A stretch of DNA of 64,000 nucleotides from Leifsonia sp. NPDC080035 (GTDB taxonomy: Bacteria; Actinomycetota; Actinomycetes; Actinomycetales; Microbacteriaceae), in NCBI RefSeq assembly GCF_040050925.1, contig NZ_CP157390.1, forward strand, positions 2,046,001-2,110,000, read 5' to 3'. The notes beneath the pieces were generated by a model that saw only the letters and a program-made list of their open reading frames with translations, did no database searches and was not told where the DNA came from. The translations under genes were made by a program, and so were the position numbers. This document shows, piece by piece, positions 31,654 through 38,749 of this stretch (the first letter of the stretch is position 1; every line of letters starts with the position of its first letter).

Positions 31654-31992
31654 TCAGTGCTCCTTCTCGGTGGTGCGGATCAGGTGGATGCCGAGCCGGT
31701 CGGCCTGGTGCTCCGCTGGCGTGCGCTGCTCCCCGAGCCACAGGTGGAGCACGTCGAGGGCTCCCGGCCGGAGAGTGACGGTGCGCACCCTCCCGTGCTT
31801 CTCGGAGGTGATGACGCCCGCGTCCTCGAGCACCCGGAGGTGCTGCAGGAACGACGGGAGCGCCATGGCGAACGGCTCCGCCAGCTCCGACACGACCGCA
31901 GGCGCCTTCGCCAGTCGCTCGACGACCGCGCGACGCGTCGGGTCGGCGAGCGCGCGGAGCACGCCGTCGAGCTGGTCGTGATAGTTAGGCAT
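31654..31992 (-). CDS. ArsR-family winged-helix regulator
   Basis: A 112-residue ArsR/SmtB-type repressor. RALADPTRRAVVERLAKAP, SFLQHLRVLEDAGVITSEKHGRVRTVTL covers the winged HTH. No CxC metal motif is present, consistent with the non-metal subgroup paired with SRPBCC proteins. Its start codon lies within a near-perfect palindrome (31981-32004), strongly suggesting autorepression of the arsR/ribD-C/SRPBCC operon. Confidence 0.92.
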   Translation of the reverse strand: MPNYHDQLDGVLRALADPTRRAVVERLAKAPAVVSELAEPFAMALPSFLQHLRVLEDAGVITSEKHGRVRTVTLRPGALDVLHLWLGEQRTPAEHQADRLGIHLIRTTEKEH

Positions 31993-32004
31993 ATACCTAA
32001 CTAT
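31981..32004. promoter_or_regulatory. ArsR operator overlapping its own start codon
   Basis: ATAGTTAGG (31981-31989) and CCTAACTAT (31996-32004) are perfect inverted arms with 6 bp between; the CAT of the ArsR start is at 31990-31992. An AT-rich island in high-GC surroundings. Confidence 0.75.
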
Positions 32005-32073
32005 ACAAGCGACGGTGAACGCGTCAAGAGCGGGTTCGTGGCGCCCGCTCCCGGTCTCCCTTCCGTCGCCGCG

Positions 32074-32779
32074 TCAGGGCCGCTGTTCCGTGATATGGAC
32101 GTGGACGTCGGTCCGCTCCTCGGCCATCGTCCAGAGCCGGTGGGCGATGTCGGCAGGGTCGATCGCCGTCGGACCCGCGTAGGGGGAGCCCTTCACCGAG
32201 CCGTTGATGACGATCTCGCCGACGTAGACGCCCTCCTCGCGCAGGCGAGCGGCGAGCAGCCCGACGAGCTTTGTCTTGGCTGAGCACTCCAGCGCGACGC
32301 CGTCGCCGCCGAACGAGACGGCGTACGCGTCGATGGCGTCGTCCTGCAGACCGAGGGCGCCGTTGACGACGAGGACCGAGCCGGTGCCCGCCGCGCGGAG
32401 GTCGTCGCGTACTGCCTGGACGGCGGTGAGCAGCCCGGCGACCCCGATGTCGAACACGTGCGCGACCTGCGCCGGGTCGCTGTCGAGGACGTCGTTCACG
32501 GCGACGCTCCGGTAGGCGGTAAGCGCGAGCGCGGTCACGGCGCCGAGTTCGGTGCGGATGCGTTCCAACGTGCTGCTGAGGGATGCCGGGTCGCTCGCGT
32601 CGCCCACGAACGGCCGCGCGGCGATGCCGGCGGCGCCGAGCTCGGCGACGCCGGCGTCCAGCCGGTCGGCGTTGCGGCCGATCACCGCGACCGACCAGCC
32701 CCTCCCTCCGAATTCGCGGGCGATGGCGTGACCGTTTCCGGGACCGTATCCGACGACGACGAGCAGGGGATGATCTCAT
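32074..32779 (-). pseudogene. SDR oxidoreductase with an apparent N-terminal frameshift
   Basis: The open frame from 32685 (GTG) encodes 203 residues of an SDR, but the true fold begins earlier: reading back in frame gives LLVVVGYGPGNGHAIAREF, a proper GxGxxG nucleotide site, then a TGA with no ATG, GTG or TTG before the Rossmann strand. One base out of frame an ATG at 32779 reads MRSS and would join LLVVVGYG if one C were removed from the run at 32766-32769. So the gene is frameshifted, or starts at a rare CTG, or the run is miscounted. Downstream the Tyr-Lys pair is atypical (AYAVSFGGDG). It is next to a divergent TetR gene. Confidence 0.65.
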
Positions 32780-32833
32780 TCCCAGGGGACAGGCGACGCT
32801 CCGGGTGAGCGTCGCTGGTGCCCACCGTAGCAT

Positions 32834-32864
32834 TAAACGGAATCGGAAGCTCCGGATCCGTTTA
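32834..32864. promoter_or_regulatory. TetR-type operator between SDR and tetR
   Basis: Outer arms TAAACGGA (32834-32841) and TCCGTTTA (32857-32864), inner CGGA/TCCG, together a near-palindrome of 31 bp. It lies 19 bp before tetR and 55 bp before the SDR start. Confidence 0.7.
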
Positions 32865-32882
32865 TTCGGGTAGGATGGCAGC

Positions 32883-33533
32883 GTGAGCACCCCAGCCCCG
32901 TCCGGCAGGCGACCGCGAGCGGACGCGGAACGCAACCGCCGGCGTATCCTCGACGCCGCGACCCGGGTGTTCGCGGAGCGCGGGCCGGCGGCGACGCTCG
33001 GTGACGTCGCGACGGCCGCGAAGGTCGGGATCGGCACCATCTACCGCAAGTTCCCCGACAAGCAGGCGCTGATGGACGCCCTCTTCGAGGACCGGATCGA
33101 CGCCATCATGCGGGTGGTCGACGAGGCCGCCGAGCTGGCGGACCCGGGCGAGGCCTTCCGCGCGTACCTCGTCGGCATGATCGGGCTGCATGCCGCCGAC
33201 CGCAGCCTCGCCACGGTGCTGTTCGCCCCCGGTCGCTACGACCGCTTCCCACCGGAACTGAGCGACCGGCTCGGTTCCACCGCCGACCGCCTCATCGCCG
33301 ACGCGGTCGCGGCCGGAGAGCTCCGTCCCGGCTTCACCCGCCAGGACACCATCGCCCTTGCCGCGATGGTGAGTACAATCGCGCTCGCGACACGCGCGGA
33401 CGATCCCGAGTTGTGGCGCCGCTACGCGGACATCGTCGTGAATGGGACGCGCGCGACCGCCGACGGAGCCCCGCTCGCTCCAGAGCCGCCCGGGTTCCGG
33501 GCGATGACCGAAGCGCTCAGCCGGGTGCTCTGA
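32883..33533 (+). CDS. TetR-family regulator
   Basis: A 216-residue TetR protein. HTH residues about 34-58 (TLGDVATAAKVGIGTIYRKFPDKQAL). The C-terminal domain (FRAYLVGMIGLHAADRSLATVLF) resembles the SbtR-like group. GTG start at 32883. Divergent from the frameshifted SDR; the shared operator suggests it controls itself and that gene. Confidence 0.92.
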   Translation: MSTPAPSGRRPRADAERNRRRILDAATRVFAERGPAATLGDVATAAKVGIGTIYRKFPDKQALMDALFEDRIDAIMRVVDEAAELADPGEAFRAYLVGMIGLHAADRSLATVLFAPGRYDRFPPELSDRLGSTADRLIADAVAAGELRPGFTRQDTIALAAMVSTIALATRADDPELWRRYADIVVNGTRATADGAPLAPEPPGFRAMTEALSRVL

Positions 33534-33580
33534 TCCGTCCGCGAGGCCCCAGCCGAGATGGGGTCAGGAGCGGGTGGAAT

Positions 33581-34543
33581 CTAGCCCGCGTCGGCGCCGT
33601 CGCTCGACGCGGCGAGCAGGGGGACGATCACGTCGCTGATCGGCGTCGGGATGCCGTGCTTCCGTCCGAGGCGTCGCACCACGCCGTTGCGCGCGTCCCA
33701 CTCGAGCGGCCGGCCGGCCTCCCGGTCGGCGAGGATCGACGTGCCGAGGTCTTCGGGGAACGACCGGAACCGGGCCAGCAGCTCGGCCGGGACGTCGTCG
33801 TCCAACGCCGCTCCCTCGGCGCGGGCGACGGCGAGGCACTCGCGCAGGTAGTCCAGCGCGAGTGCCGCGATGTCGTCCCGGCGGAACATCCCCGCCCGGC
33901 GGCCGGTCAGCACCATGAGCCCGGCGACCGCGTTCTGGAGCAGCTTGCGCCAGGCCACGGACGCGAAATCGGCGGACAGCTCCACCTCGCACCAGCTGCC
34001 GTGCAGTGCCTGACGCACGACCGCCGACGCCGGATCGTCCGGCAGCGTGAGACGCGCGTCGCCGCGCAGCAGGACAGAGCCGTCTGGCTGCGTCTCGGCG
34101 GGGAACCACACCACCGAGGGGACGATCCGCGCCCCTGGCATGATCGGCTCCAGCGCCGCGAGCTGCTCGACGCCGTTCTGCAGGACGCAGACCACGGTCT
34201 GCGGGCCCACAAGCGCGTTCAGCCACGAGGACGTGGCAGCCAGCTGGGTCGTCTTCACCGCGAGGAAGACGAGCTCGGCAGGCTCGCCGACCGTCGTCGG
34301 GTCGGTGGCGACCGGACCGGGGACGACGGTGTCGCTATCGCCGCGGCGCAGAACGAGGCGATCGCGAGCGGTCCGCCCGTAGAGCCGGACGGGCCGGCCG
34401 GCCTCGTGCAGGGCCGCCGCGACGGTGGTCCCGATCGCTCCGGGGCCGATCAGGGCGATCGTCCCGGTGGGCGTGGGCGTGGGCGTGGGCGTGGACGCGG
34501 GAGCGGGTGCTGGAGCTGCGGTTCGAGGCTCGGCTGTGCTCAT
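33581..34543 (-). CDS. 2-dehydropantoate 2-reductase-like protein
   Basis: A 320-residue ketopantoate reductase family (ApbA/PanE) protein: IALIGPGAIGTTVAAALHEAG (NADPH site), VFLAVKTTQ, VCVLQNGVEQ, WRKLLQNAVAGLMVLTGRR with the conserved Lys-Asn, and a C-terminal helical domain with DLGTSILADREAGRPLEWDARNG. Pantothenate synthesis is the classical role, but stand-alone copies are often paralogues. The first 25 residues are a Pro/Thr/Ala repeat encoded by GTGGGC hexamers, unusual for the family. Its start codon overlaps the start of an antisense LacI remnant. Confidence 0.88.
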   Translation of the reverse strand: MSTAEPRTAAPAPAPASTPTPTPTPTGTIALIGPGAIGTTVAAALHEAGRPVRLYGRTARDRLVLRRGDSDTVVPGPVATDPTTVGEPAELVFLAVKTTQLAATSSWLNALVGPQTVVCVLQNGVEQLAALEPIMPGARIVPSVVWFPAETQPDGSVLLRGDARLTLPDDPASAVVRQALHGSWCEVELSADFASVAWRKLLQNAVAGLMVLTGRRAGMFRRDDIAALALDYLRECLAVARAEGAALDDDVPAELLARFRSFPEDLGTSILADREAGRPLEWDARNGVVRRLGRKHGIPTPISDVIVPLLAASSDGADAG

Positions 34544-35030
34544 GCCCACCACCCTAGGGCGGCGGCGCCACCTGATCGACCTCGGCCACACAGACGCGCG
34601 CCCGCACGGTGTCGGAGACTGGACGGCGGCGAGCGGATACGAGTTCGGCCGCACGTTCCCGGTCGCCGAACCCTTCACCGCCGCGTTCATCGCCAACGAC
34701 GCGATGGCGGTGGGTTTCATCGGCGCCCTCGCCGAACGTGGCTACGACGTGCTGCGCGATGTCAGCGTCGTCGGCTTCGACGACGTCCCGGAAGCGCAGT
34801 TCCTGCGCCCGGGCCTGACGACGGTGCGTCAGGACTTCGGCGCTCTCGGTGAGGCCGCGCTCACCGTGATCCTGGAGGTGCTGGACGGCCCGGGCACGGG
34901 ACGATCACCGGCACCGCTGGAGCCGACGCTCGTGGAACGCGGGTCGAGCGCCCGCGTCGCCGGGAGCCGGGATGAGCCCGCCCGTCCCGTCGCGAGCGCG
35001 ACGGCTCCGGCGACGGCGCACGGGTCTTAG
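34542..35030 (+). pseudogene. LacI-family regulator remnant (C-terminal effector domain only)
   Basis: 162 codons encode only the last part of a LacI/GalR sensor domain: FTAAFIANDAMAVGFIGALAERG, VSVVGFDDVPEAQFLRPGLTTVRQDFGALGEAA and LEPTLVERGS. The HTH and first lobe are missing, and the upstream DNA is occupied on the opposite strand by the PanE-like gene. No ribosome site is seen at 34542. It looks like the tail of a deleted regulator rather than a working gene. Confidence 0.75.
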
Positions 35031-35035
35031 CGGGC

Positions 35036-35608
35036 TCACCGGAGGACGCGGTAGCGGATGTGGGTGGCGTGCGGCGTGTCGATCACACGGAGGACCTCCA
35101 GTTCAACCTCGGCGGGGAGGGTGTCGAACAGCCGGTGTCCATCCCCGAGGAGGACCGGGATGAGGTGCACCTGGATCTCGTCCAGCACGCCCTCCTCGAT
35201 TGCCTTTCTCGCGGTGTAGCCGCCCTGAACATAGACGTTCCGGTCGCCGGCGGCGGCCGCGGCCTGCGCGATTGCGCTGCGGATCCCGTCGAGGACGTAC
35301 GTGACGTTGGGGTAGCCCCAGCGGGCGGCCGGGCCGGGTGGCCGGTGGCTGGGGACAAAGATCGGGACGCCGTTGTGCACGTCGCCGCCCCAGTGGTCCA
35401 TCAGCTCGGCCGTCCTGCGGCCGGTCACGACCGCGCCGATCTCGTCGAGCTCGTCGGCGAGGGCCTTCGCGTCGCCCGTGAGCGCCGCCTCGTCTCCTCC
35501 GGGCGCGTACCAATCGTGCAGACGGTTGCCGTCGGAGCCGCCGAGGAAGTCGTCCGGGGTGGAGACGAATCCGTCCAGCGAGACGGACATGTAGAGCACG
35601 GTAGCCAT
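35036..35608 (-). CDS. dihydrofolate reductase-like (RibD C-terminal) protein, copy 2
   Basis: A 190-residue RibD_C-fold protein: VLYMSVSLDGFVSTPDD at the start, VVTGRRTAELMDHW, then DRNVYVQGGYTARKAIEEGVLDEIQVHLIPVLLGDGHRLFDTL at the NADPH and C-terminal blocks. Monocistronic, convergent with the LacI remnant. Ribosome site GGGAGAG precedes ATG 35608. Substrate unknown. Confidence 0.9.
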   Translation of the reverse strand: MATVLYMSVSLDGFVSTPDDFLGGSDGNRLHDWYAPGGDEAALTGDAKALADELDEIGAVVTGRRTAELMDHWGGDVHNGVPIFVPSHRPPGPAARWGYPNVTYVLDGIRSAIAQAAAAAGDRNVYVQGGYTARKAIEEGVLDEIQVHLIPVLLGDGHRLFDTLPAEVELEVLRVIDTPHATHIRYRVLR

Positions 35609-35778
35609 GATGACTCTCCCTTCCGCGCGGCCTCATCGCTGCCACGGGGACGACCCTACGGTCCAGGGGGTGTTGACGAATAGCGCCGAATTCCGTGAGT
35701 GCGGCGCCGCGTAACCACTGCGGCGGCGCGCGGGCGGGCAGGGGTTACGGGCTACCGCAGAAGCGGCGACCGTCGGCG

Positions 35779-36258
35779 TCAGCCGACCCAGAACCCCTCG
35801 TGCGGCACGGCGGCCTCCTCCTCCAGGAGCGGGCCGATGACCGTGACCTCCCTGTTGCCGTCCGCGAAGACCAGACGGCACGGGTGGGCGAGCGTCGGGG
35901 TGTCCGGGTGGTCGCCCGCCACCGCGCGCAGGCCCGACTCCGGCAGCCCGTAGACCACCGCGCCGATCCCGGACCAGTAGATGGCGCCCGCGCACATCGC
36001 GCACGGCTCGCACGAGGTGACGAGGGTGTGCTGCCGGAGCTCGTCGGCAGGGATGCTGCGGGAGGCCATCCGGACCAGGTTGGTCTCCGCGTGGTTGGTG
36101 ACGTCGTTCCCGCTCGTGACCGTGTTCTCCGCCTCCAGGACGACCCTGCCGTCCGGGCCCACGAGCACGGCGCCGAAGGGGTGGTTGCCGTGCGCCCGCG
36201 CGTCGGCGGCGAGCTGGATGGCGCGGCGCAGGTGCTCCTCGTGGGCAGACGTGGTCAT
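35779..36258 (-). CDS. nucleoside/base deaminase (guanine/cytosine deaminase type)
   Basis: A 159-residue zinc-dependent CDA-fold deaminase. Zinc ligands and catalytic Glu are visible: NHAETN (HAE) and SCEPCAMCAGAIYWSGI (PCxxC). HPFGAVLVGPDG and VVYGLPES fit the guanine deaminase/TadA-like group, probably in purine or pyrimidine salvage. Too dissimilar in context to be the tRNA adenosine deaminase. Stand-alone gene. Confidence 0.9.
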   Translation of the reverse strand: MTTSAHEEHLRRAIQLAADARAHGNHPFGAVLVGPDGRVVLEAENTVTSGNDVTNHAETNLVRMASRSIPADELRQHTLVTSCEPCAMCAGAIYWSGIGAVVYGLPESGLRAVAGDHPDTPTLAHPCRLVFADGNREVTVIGPLLEEEAAVPHEGFWVG

Positions 36259-36302
36259 GGGCGGTCCTCACTGCTGGTGTCCGTTGAAGGCTAGCAACCG
36301 CC

Positions 36303-36773
36303 TCACCACCAGTCGCCGCCGTCGATCCAGCCGTCGAAGCCGAGGCCGCCGTCGAAGCTCGCCCAGAGGGCCGAGGTGAGGGCGATGTCCGCGACCGTGT
36401 CGAAGATGGTGTAGCCGACGATCGTCTTCATCACCGGGTCGTCGGTGTCGCCGAGCGCCCGCCGGATCGCTCCCGGGCGACGCTTCTCGGAGCGGGCCGC
36501 CGCCTTCGCGAGGCTCTTCGGGCGGGCGTCGGCCGGCTTCTCGGCGGGAGTGGCCGCCTCCGCCGTGAAGCGATCGAAGAGCAGGTCGAGCTGCGCGGGC
36601 GTCAGCTTCTCGAACGCCTCGACGTGCACCCGCTCGATCGTCTTCGGGGAGGACGATGCCAGCAGCCGCTCGTAGCGGGCCACGGCCTCCGCGTCCGCCC
36701 GGGTGACGCCGGGCTCGAGGGGGGTGTCGGGCAGATCCAGGTTCCGCCCGAAGATGCGGTCGACGATTCTCAT
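36303..36773 (-). CDS. hypothetical protein in the flavin reductase operon
   Basis: A 156-residue protein of unknown family. The first half is acidic and helical (RIVDRIFGRNLDLPDTPLEPG, ARYERLLASSSPKTIERVHVEAFEKLTPAQLDLLFDRF); the middle is Lys/Ala/Arg-rich; the end is Gly/Trp-rich (LWASFDGGLGFDGWIDGGDWW). No clear membrane segment, although VGYTIFDTVADIALTSALWA is moderately hydrophobic. Overlaps the upstream flavoprotein gene by 4 bp, so it is translated with it. Confidence 0.7.
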   Translation of the reverse strand: MRIVDRIFGRNLDLPDTPLEPGVTRADAEAVARYERLLASSSPKTIERVHVEAFEKLTPAQLDLLFDRFTAEAATPAEKPADARPKSLAKAAARSEKRRPGAIRRALGDTDDPVMKTIVGYTIFDTVADIALTSALWASFDGGLGFDGWIDGGDWW

Positions 36774-38230
36774 GATGCTGCTCCTGTTCGGTCGGTGTTG
36801 CTGGATGCGCGGCCGTAGCTCTCCAGGAGCCGCAGCCAGATCTCCGAGACGGTGGGGAAGGCCGGAACGGCGTGCCACAGCCGGCTCAGCGGGACCTCGC
36901 CGACGATGGCCGTCGTCGCGGTCTGGACGAGCTCGGCGACGTCGGGGCCGACGAAGGTCGCGCCGACGACGACCTCGCGGTCGGGGTCGACGATCAGCCG
37001 TGCCCGGCCGCGGTAGCCGGTGCGCGAGAGGGCGGCGCCGGCGACCAGTCCGAGGTCGTAGTCGACGACGCGCACGGTGCGCCCCGCCGCACGCGCGGCG
37101 TCCGCGGTGATGCCGACGGACGCGATCTCCGGGGAGGTGAACACGACCTGCGGCACCGCGCCATGGTCGGCGGTGGCGACGTGGGCGCCCCACGGCCCGT
37201 CGTCGAGGGCTCGACCCGCGGCACGGGCGGCGATCGCGTCCCCGGCGGCACGGGCCTGGTACTTGCCCTGGTGGGTGAGGAGGGCCCGTCCGTTCACGTC
37301 GCCGACGGCGTAGAGCCAGTCGGTGCCGTCGACGAGGAGGGTGTCGTCGGTCGGGAGCCACGCGCCGGGCGTCAGCCCCACGGTCTCCAGCCCGACGTCG
37401 CCGGTGGCCGGCGCGCGTCCGGTCGCGACCAGCAGCCGGTCGGCGGTCACCGTGCCGGCGCTCGTCCGGATCCGGTACTCGCCGCCGTCGCGCTCGACCG
37501 CCTCGGTGGCGGTGCGGGTGAGCACGGTCGCCCCGGCGCCGCGGAGGGCCTCCGCGACGGCCTCGCCCGCGAACTCCTCCAGCCCGCCGAGCAGTCCGCC
37601 GCGGGCGATCAGCGTGACCTGCGAGCCGAGCGCCTGATAGGCGGTCGCCATCTCGGTGGCGACCACGCCGCCGCCGATGATGGCGAGCCGTGCGGGCAGC
37701 TCCTGCACCGCAGTCGCCTCGCGGTTCGTCCACGGCTCGGACTCCGCGAGCCCCGGGATGCCGGGGATCCGCGCGCTGGAGCCGGTCGTGATCGCGACCG
37801 CGTGCCGGGCGCGCAGCTCGACGGTGCCGCCGTCGGCGAGGGTCACGGTGACCCGGCGCTCGCCGCTCAGCCGGCCGTGACCGCGCAGCAGGGCGATCCC
37901 GGCCTGGTCGAGCCAGCGCACCTGGTCCTCGTCGGACCAACCGCTGGTGGACTCGTCCCGCCTGCGCAGCACCGCCTCCACATCCAGCTCGCCCGTGATC
38001 CGCTCCGACAGTCCGGGAGTCGCGCGGGCGAGCTCGACGGCGTGGACCGGGCGGAGGAGCGCCTTGGACGGTTCGCAGGCCCAGTAGGAGCACTCGCCGC
38101 CGACCAGTTCGCGTTCCACGATCACGGTCTCGAGGCCGCCCTGCATCGCCCTGTCGGCGACGTTCTCGCCGACCGGGCCGGCGCCGATGACGACCAGGTC
38201 CACCTCGCGGACCTCGGTGTGCGCGCCCAT
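36770..38230 (-). CDS. FAD-dependent pyridine nucleotide-disulfide oxidoreductase
   Basis: A 486-residue class I disulfide reductase related to dihydrolipoamide and mercuric reductases. FAD motif VVIGAGPVGENVA, redox pair in GGECSYWACEPSK (C-x4-C conserved, but SYWA replaces the usual LNVG), NAD motif IIGGGVVATEMATAYQALG, LYAVGDVNG, and the C-terminal HAVPAFPTVSE that supplies His-Glu. Without E2 or mer genes nearby its substrate is unknown. Second gene of a VOC/flavoprotein/hypothetical operon. Confidence 0.9.
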   Translation of the reverse strand: MGAHTEVREVDLVVIGAGPVGENVADRAMQGGLETVIVERELVGGECSYWACEPSKALLRPVHAVELARATPGLSERITGELDVEAVLRRRDESTSGWSDEDQVRWLDQAGIALLRGHGRLSGERRVTVTLADGGTVELRARHAVAITTGSSARIPGIPGLAESEPWTNREATAVQELPARLAIIGGGVVATEMATAYQALGSQVTLIARGGLLGGLEEFAGEAVAEALRGAGATVLTRTATEAVERDGGEYRIRTSAGTVTADRLLVATGRAPATGDVGLETVGLTPGAWLPTDDTLLVDGTDWLYAVGDVNGRALLTHQGKYQARAAGDAIAARAAGRALDDGPWGAHVATADHGAVPQVVFTSPEIASVGITADAARAAGRTVRVVDYDLGLVAGAALSRTGYRGRARLIVDPDREVVVGATFVGPDVAELVQTATTAIVGEVPLSRLWHAVPAFPTVSEIWLRLLESYGRASSNTDRTGAAS

Positions 38231-38673
38231 CAGCGGCCCGGGGCGCGGTTGACGACCTGCTGGATGGTCCAGCCGTTGCCATCCGGGTCCGAGAACGAGG
38301 CGTAGCTGCCGTAGCTGTCGGTGGCGGGGTGCGGTCCGGGGACCCGGTTCACGTCGCCCTCGTAGTGGAAGATGCCGTCCGCGTCGTGCCAGATCTCGCT
38401 GACCTCGACGCCGCGCTCCAGCAGCTCCGCCCGGGCGCCGGCGAGGTCGCCGGTGACGAGGTGGAGGCCCTGCGACGAGCCGGGGACCGCGCTGGTGAGC
38501 TTCTCGCCGAAGATGACGGACGCCTCCGATCCGGGAGGGGTCACCTGCACGACCCGCAGGCCCTTGTCCGTCGAGAAGTCGGCGTCCAGGCGGAAGCCGG
38601 CGCGCTCGTAGAAGTCCTTGGCGCGGTCGACGTCCGCGACGGGGATGACGGCGATTTCGAGCTTCAGTTCCAT
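38230..38673 (-). CDS. VOC-family (glyoxalase/bleomycin resistance) protein
   Basis: A 147-residue vicinal-oxygen-chelate protein with two beta-alpha-beta modules: IAVIPVADVDRAKDFYERAGFRLDAD and a closing SYGSYASFSDPDGNGWTIQQV. ATG 38673 follows GAAAGGAAAG; an earlier in-frame ATG has no site. First gene of the operon, overlapping the next by 1 bp. Twin palindromes lie directly upstream. Could be an isomerase, dioxygenase or drug-binding protein. Confidence 0.88.
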   Translation of the reverse strand: MELKLEIAVIPVADVDRAKDFYERAGFRLDADFSTDKGLRVVQVTPPGSEASVIFGEKLTSAVPGSSQGLHLVTGDLAGARAELLERGVEVSEIWHDADGIFHYEGDVNRVPGPHPATDSYGSYASFSDPDGNGWTIQQVVNRAPGR

Positions 38674-38688
38674 GATGTCTTTCCTTTC

Positions 38689-38749
38689 ATAACTGGTTAG
38701 AACGGTTATGAGCCTGGCATACGAATGCATAACCTGTCAAACAAGTTAT
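38689..38749. promoter_or_regulatory. two identical-format operators 40 bp apart upstream of the VOC operon
   Basis: ATAAC-N11-GTTAT occurs at 38689-38709 and again at 38729-38749. The first is embedded in a longer inverted repeat (38688-38710, CATAAC/GTTATG). The 40-bp spacing is close to four helical turns. No regulator is encoded next to the operon. The second site touches the stop of the upstream MFS gene. Confidence 0.65.

Noticed and set aside
34467..34496. CRISPR-like or intergenic repeat
   Set aside because: Short hexamer tract within a coding region, no spacers.
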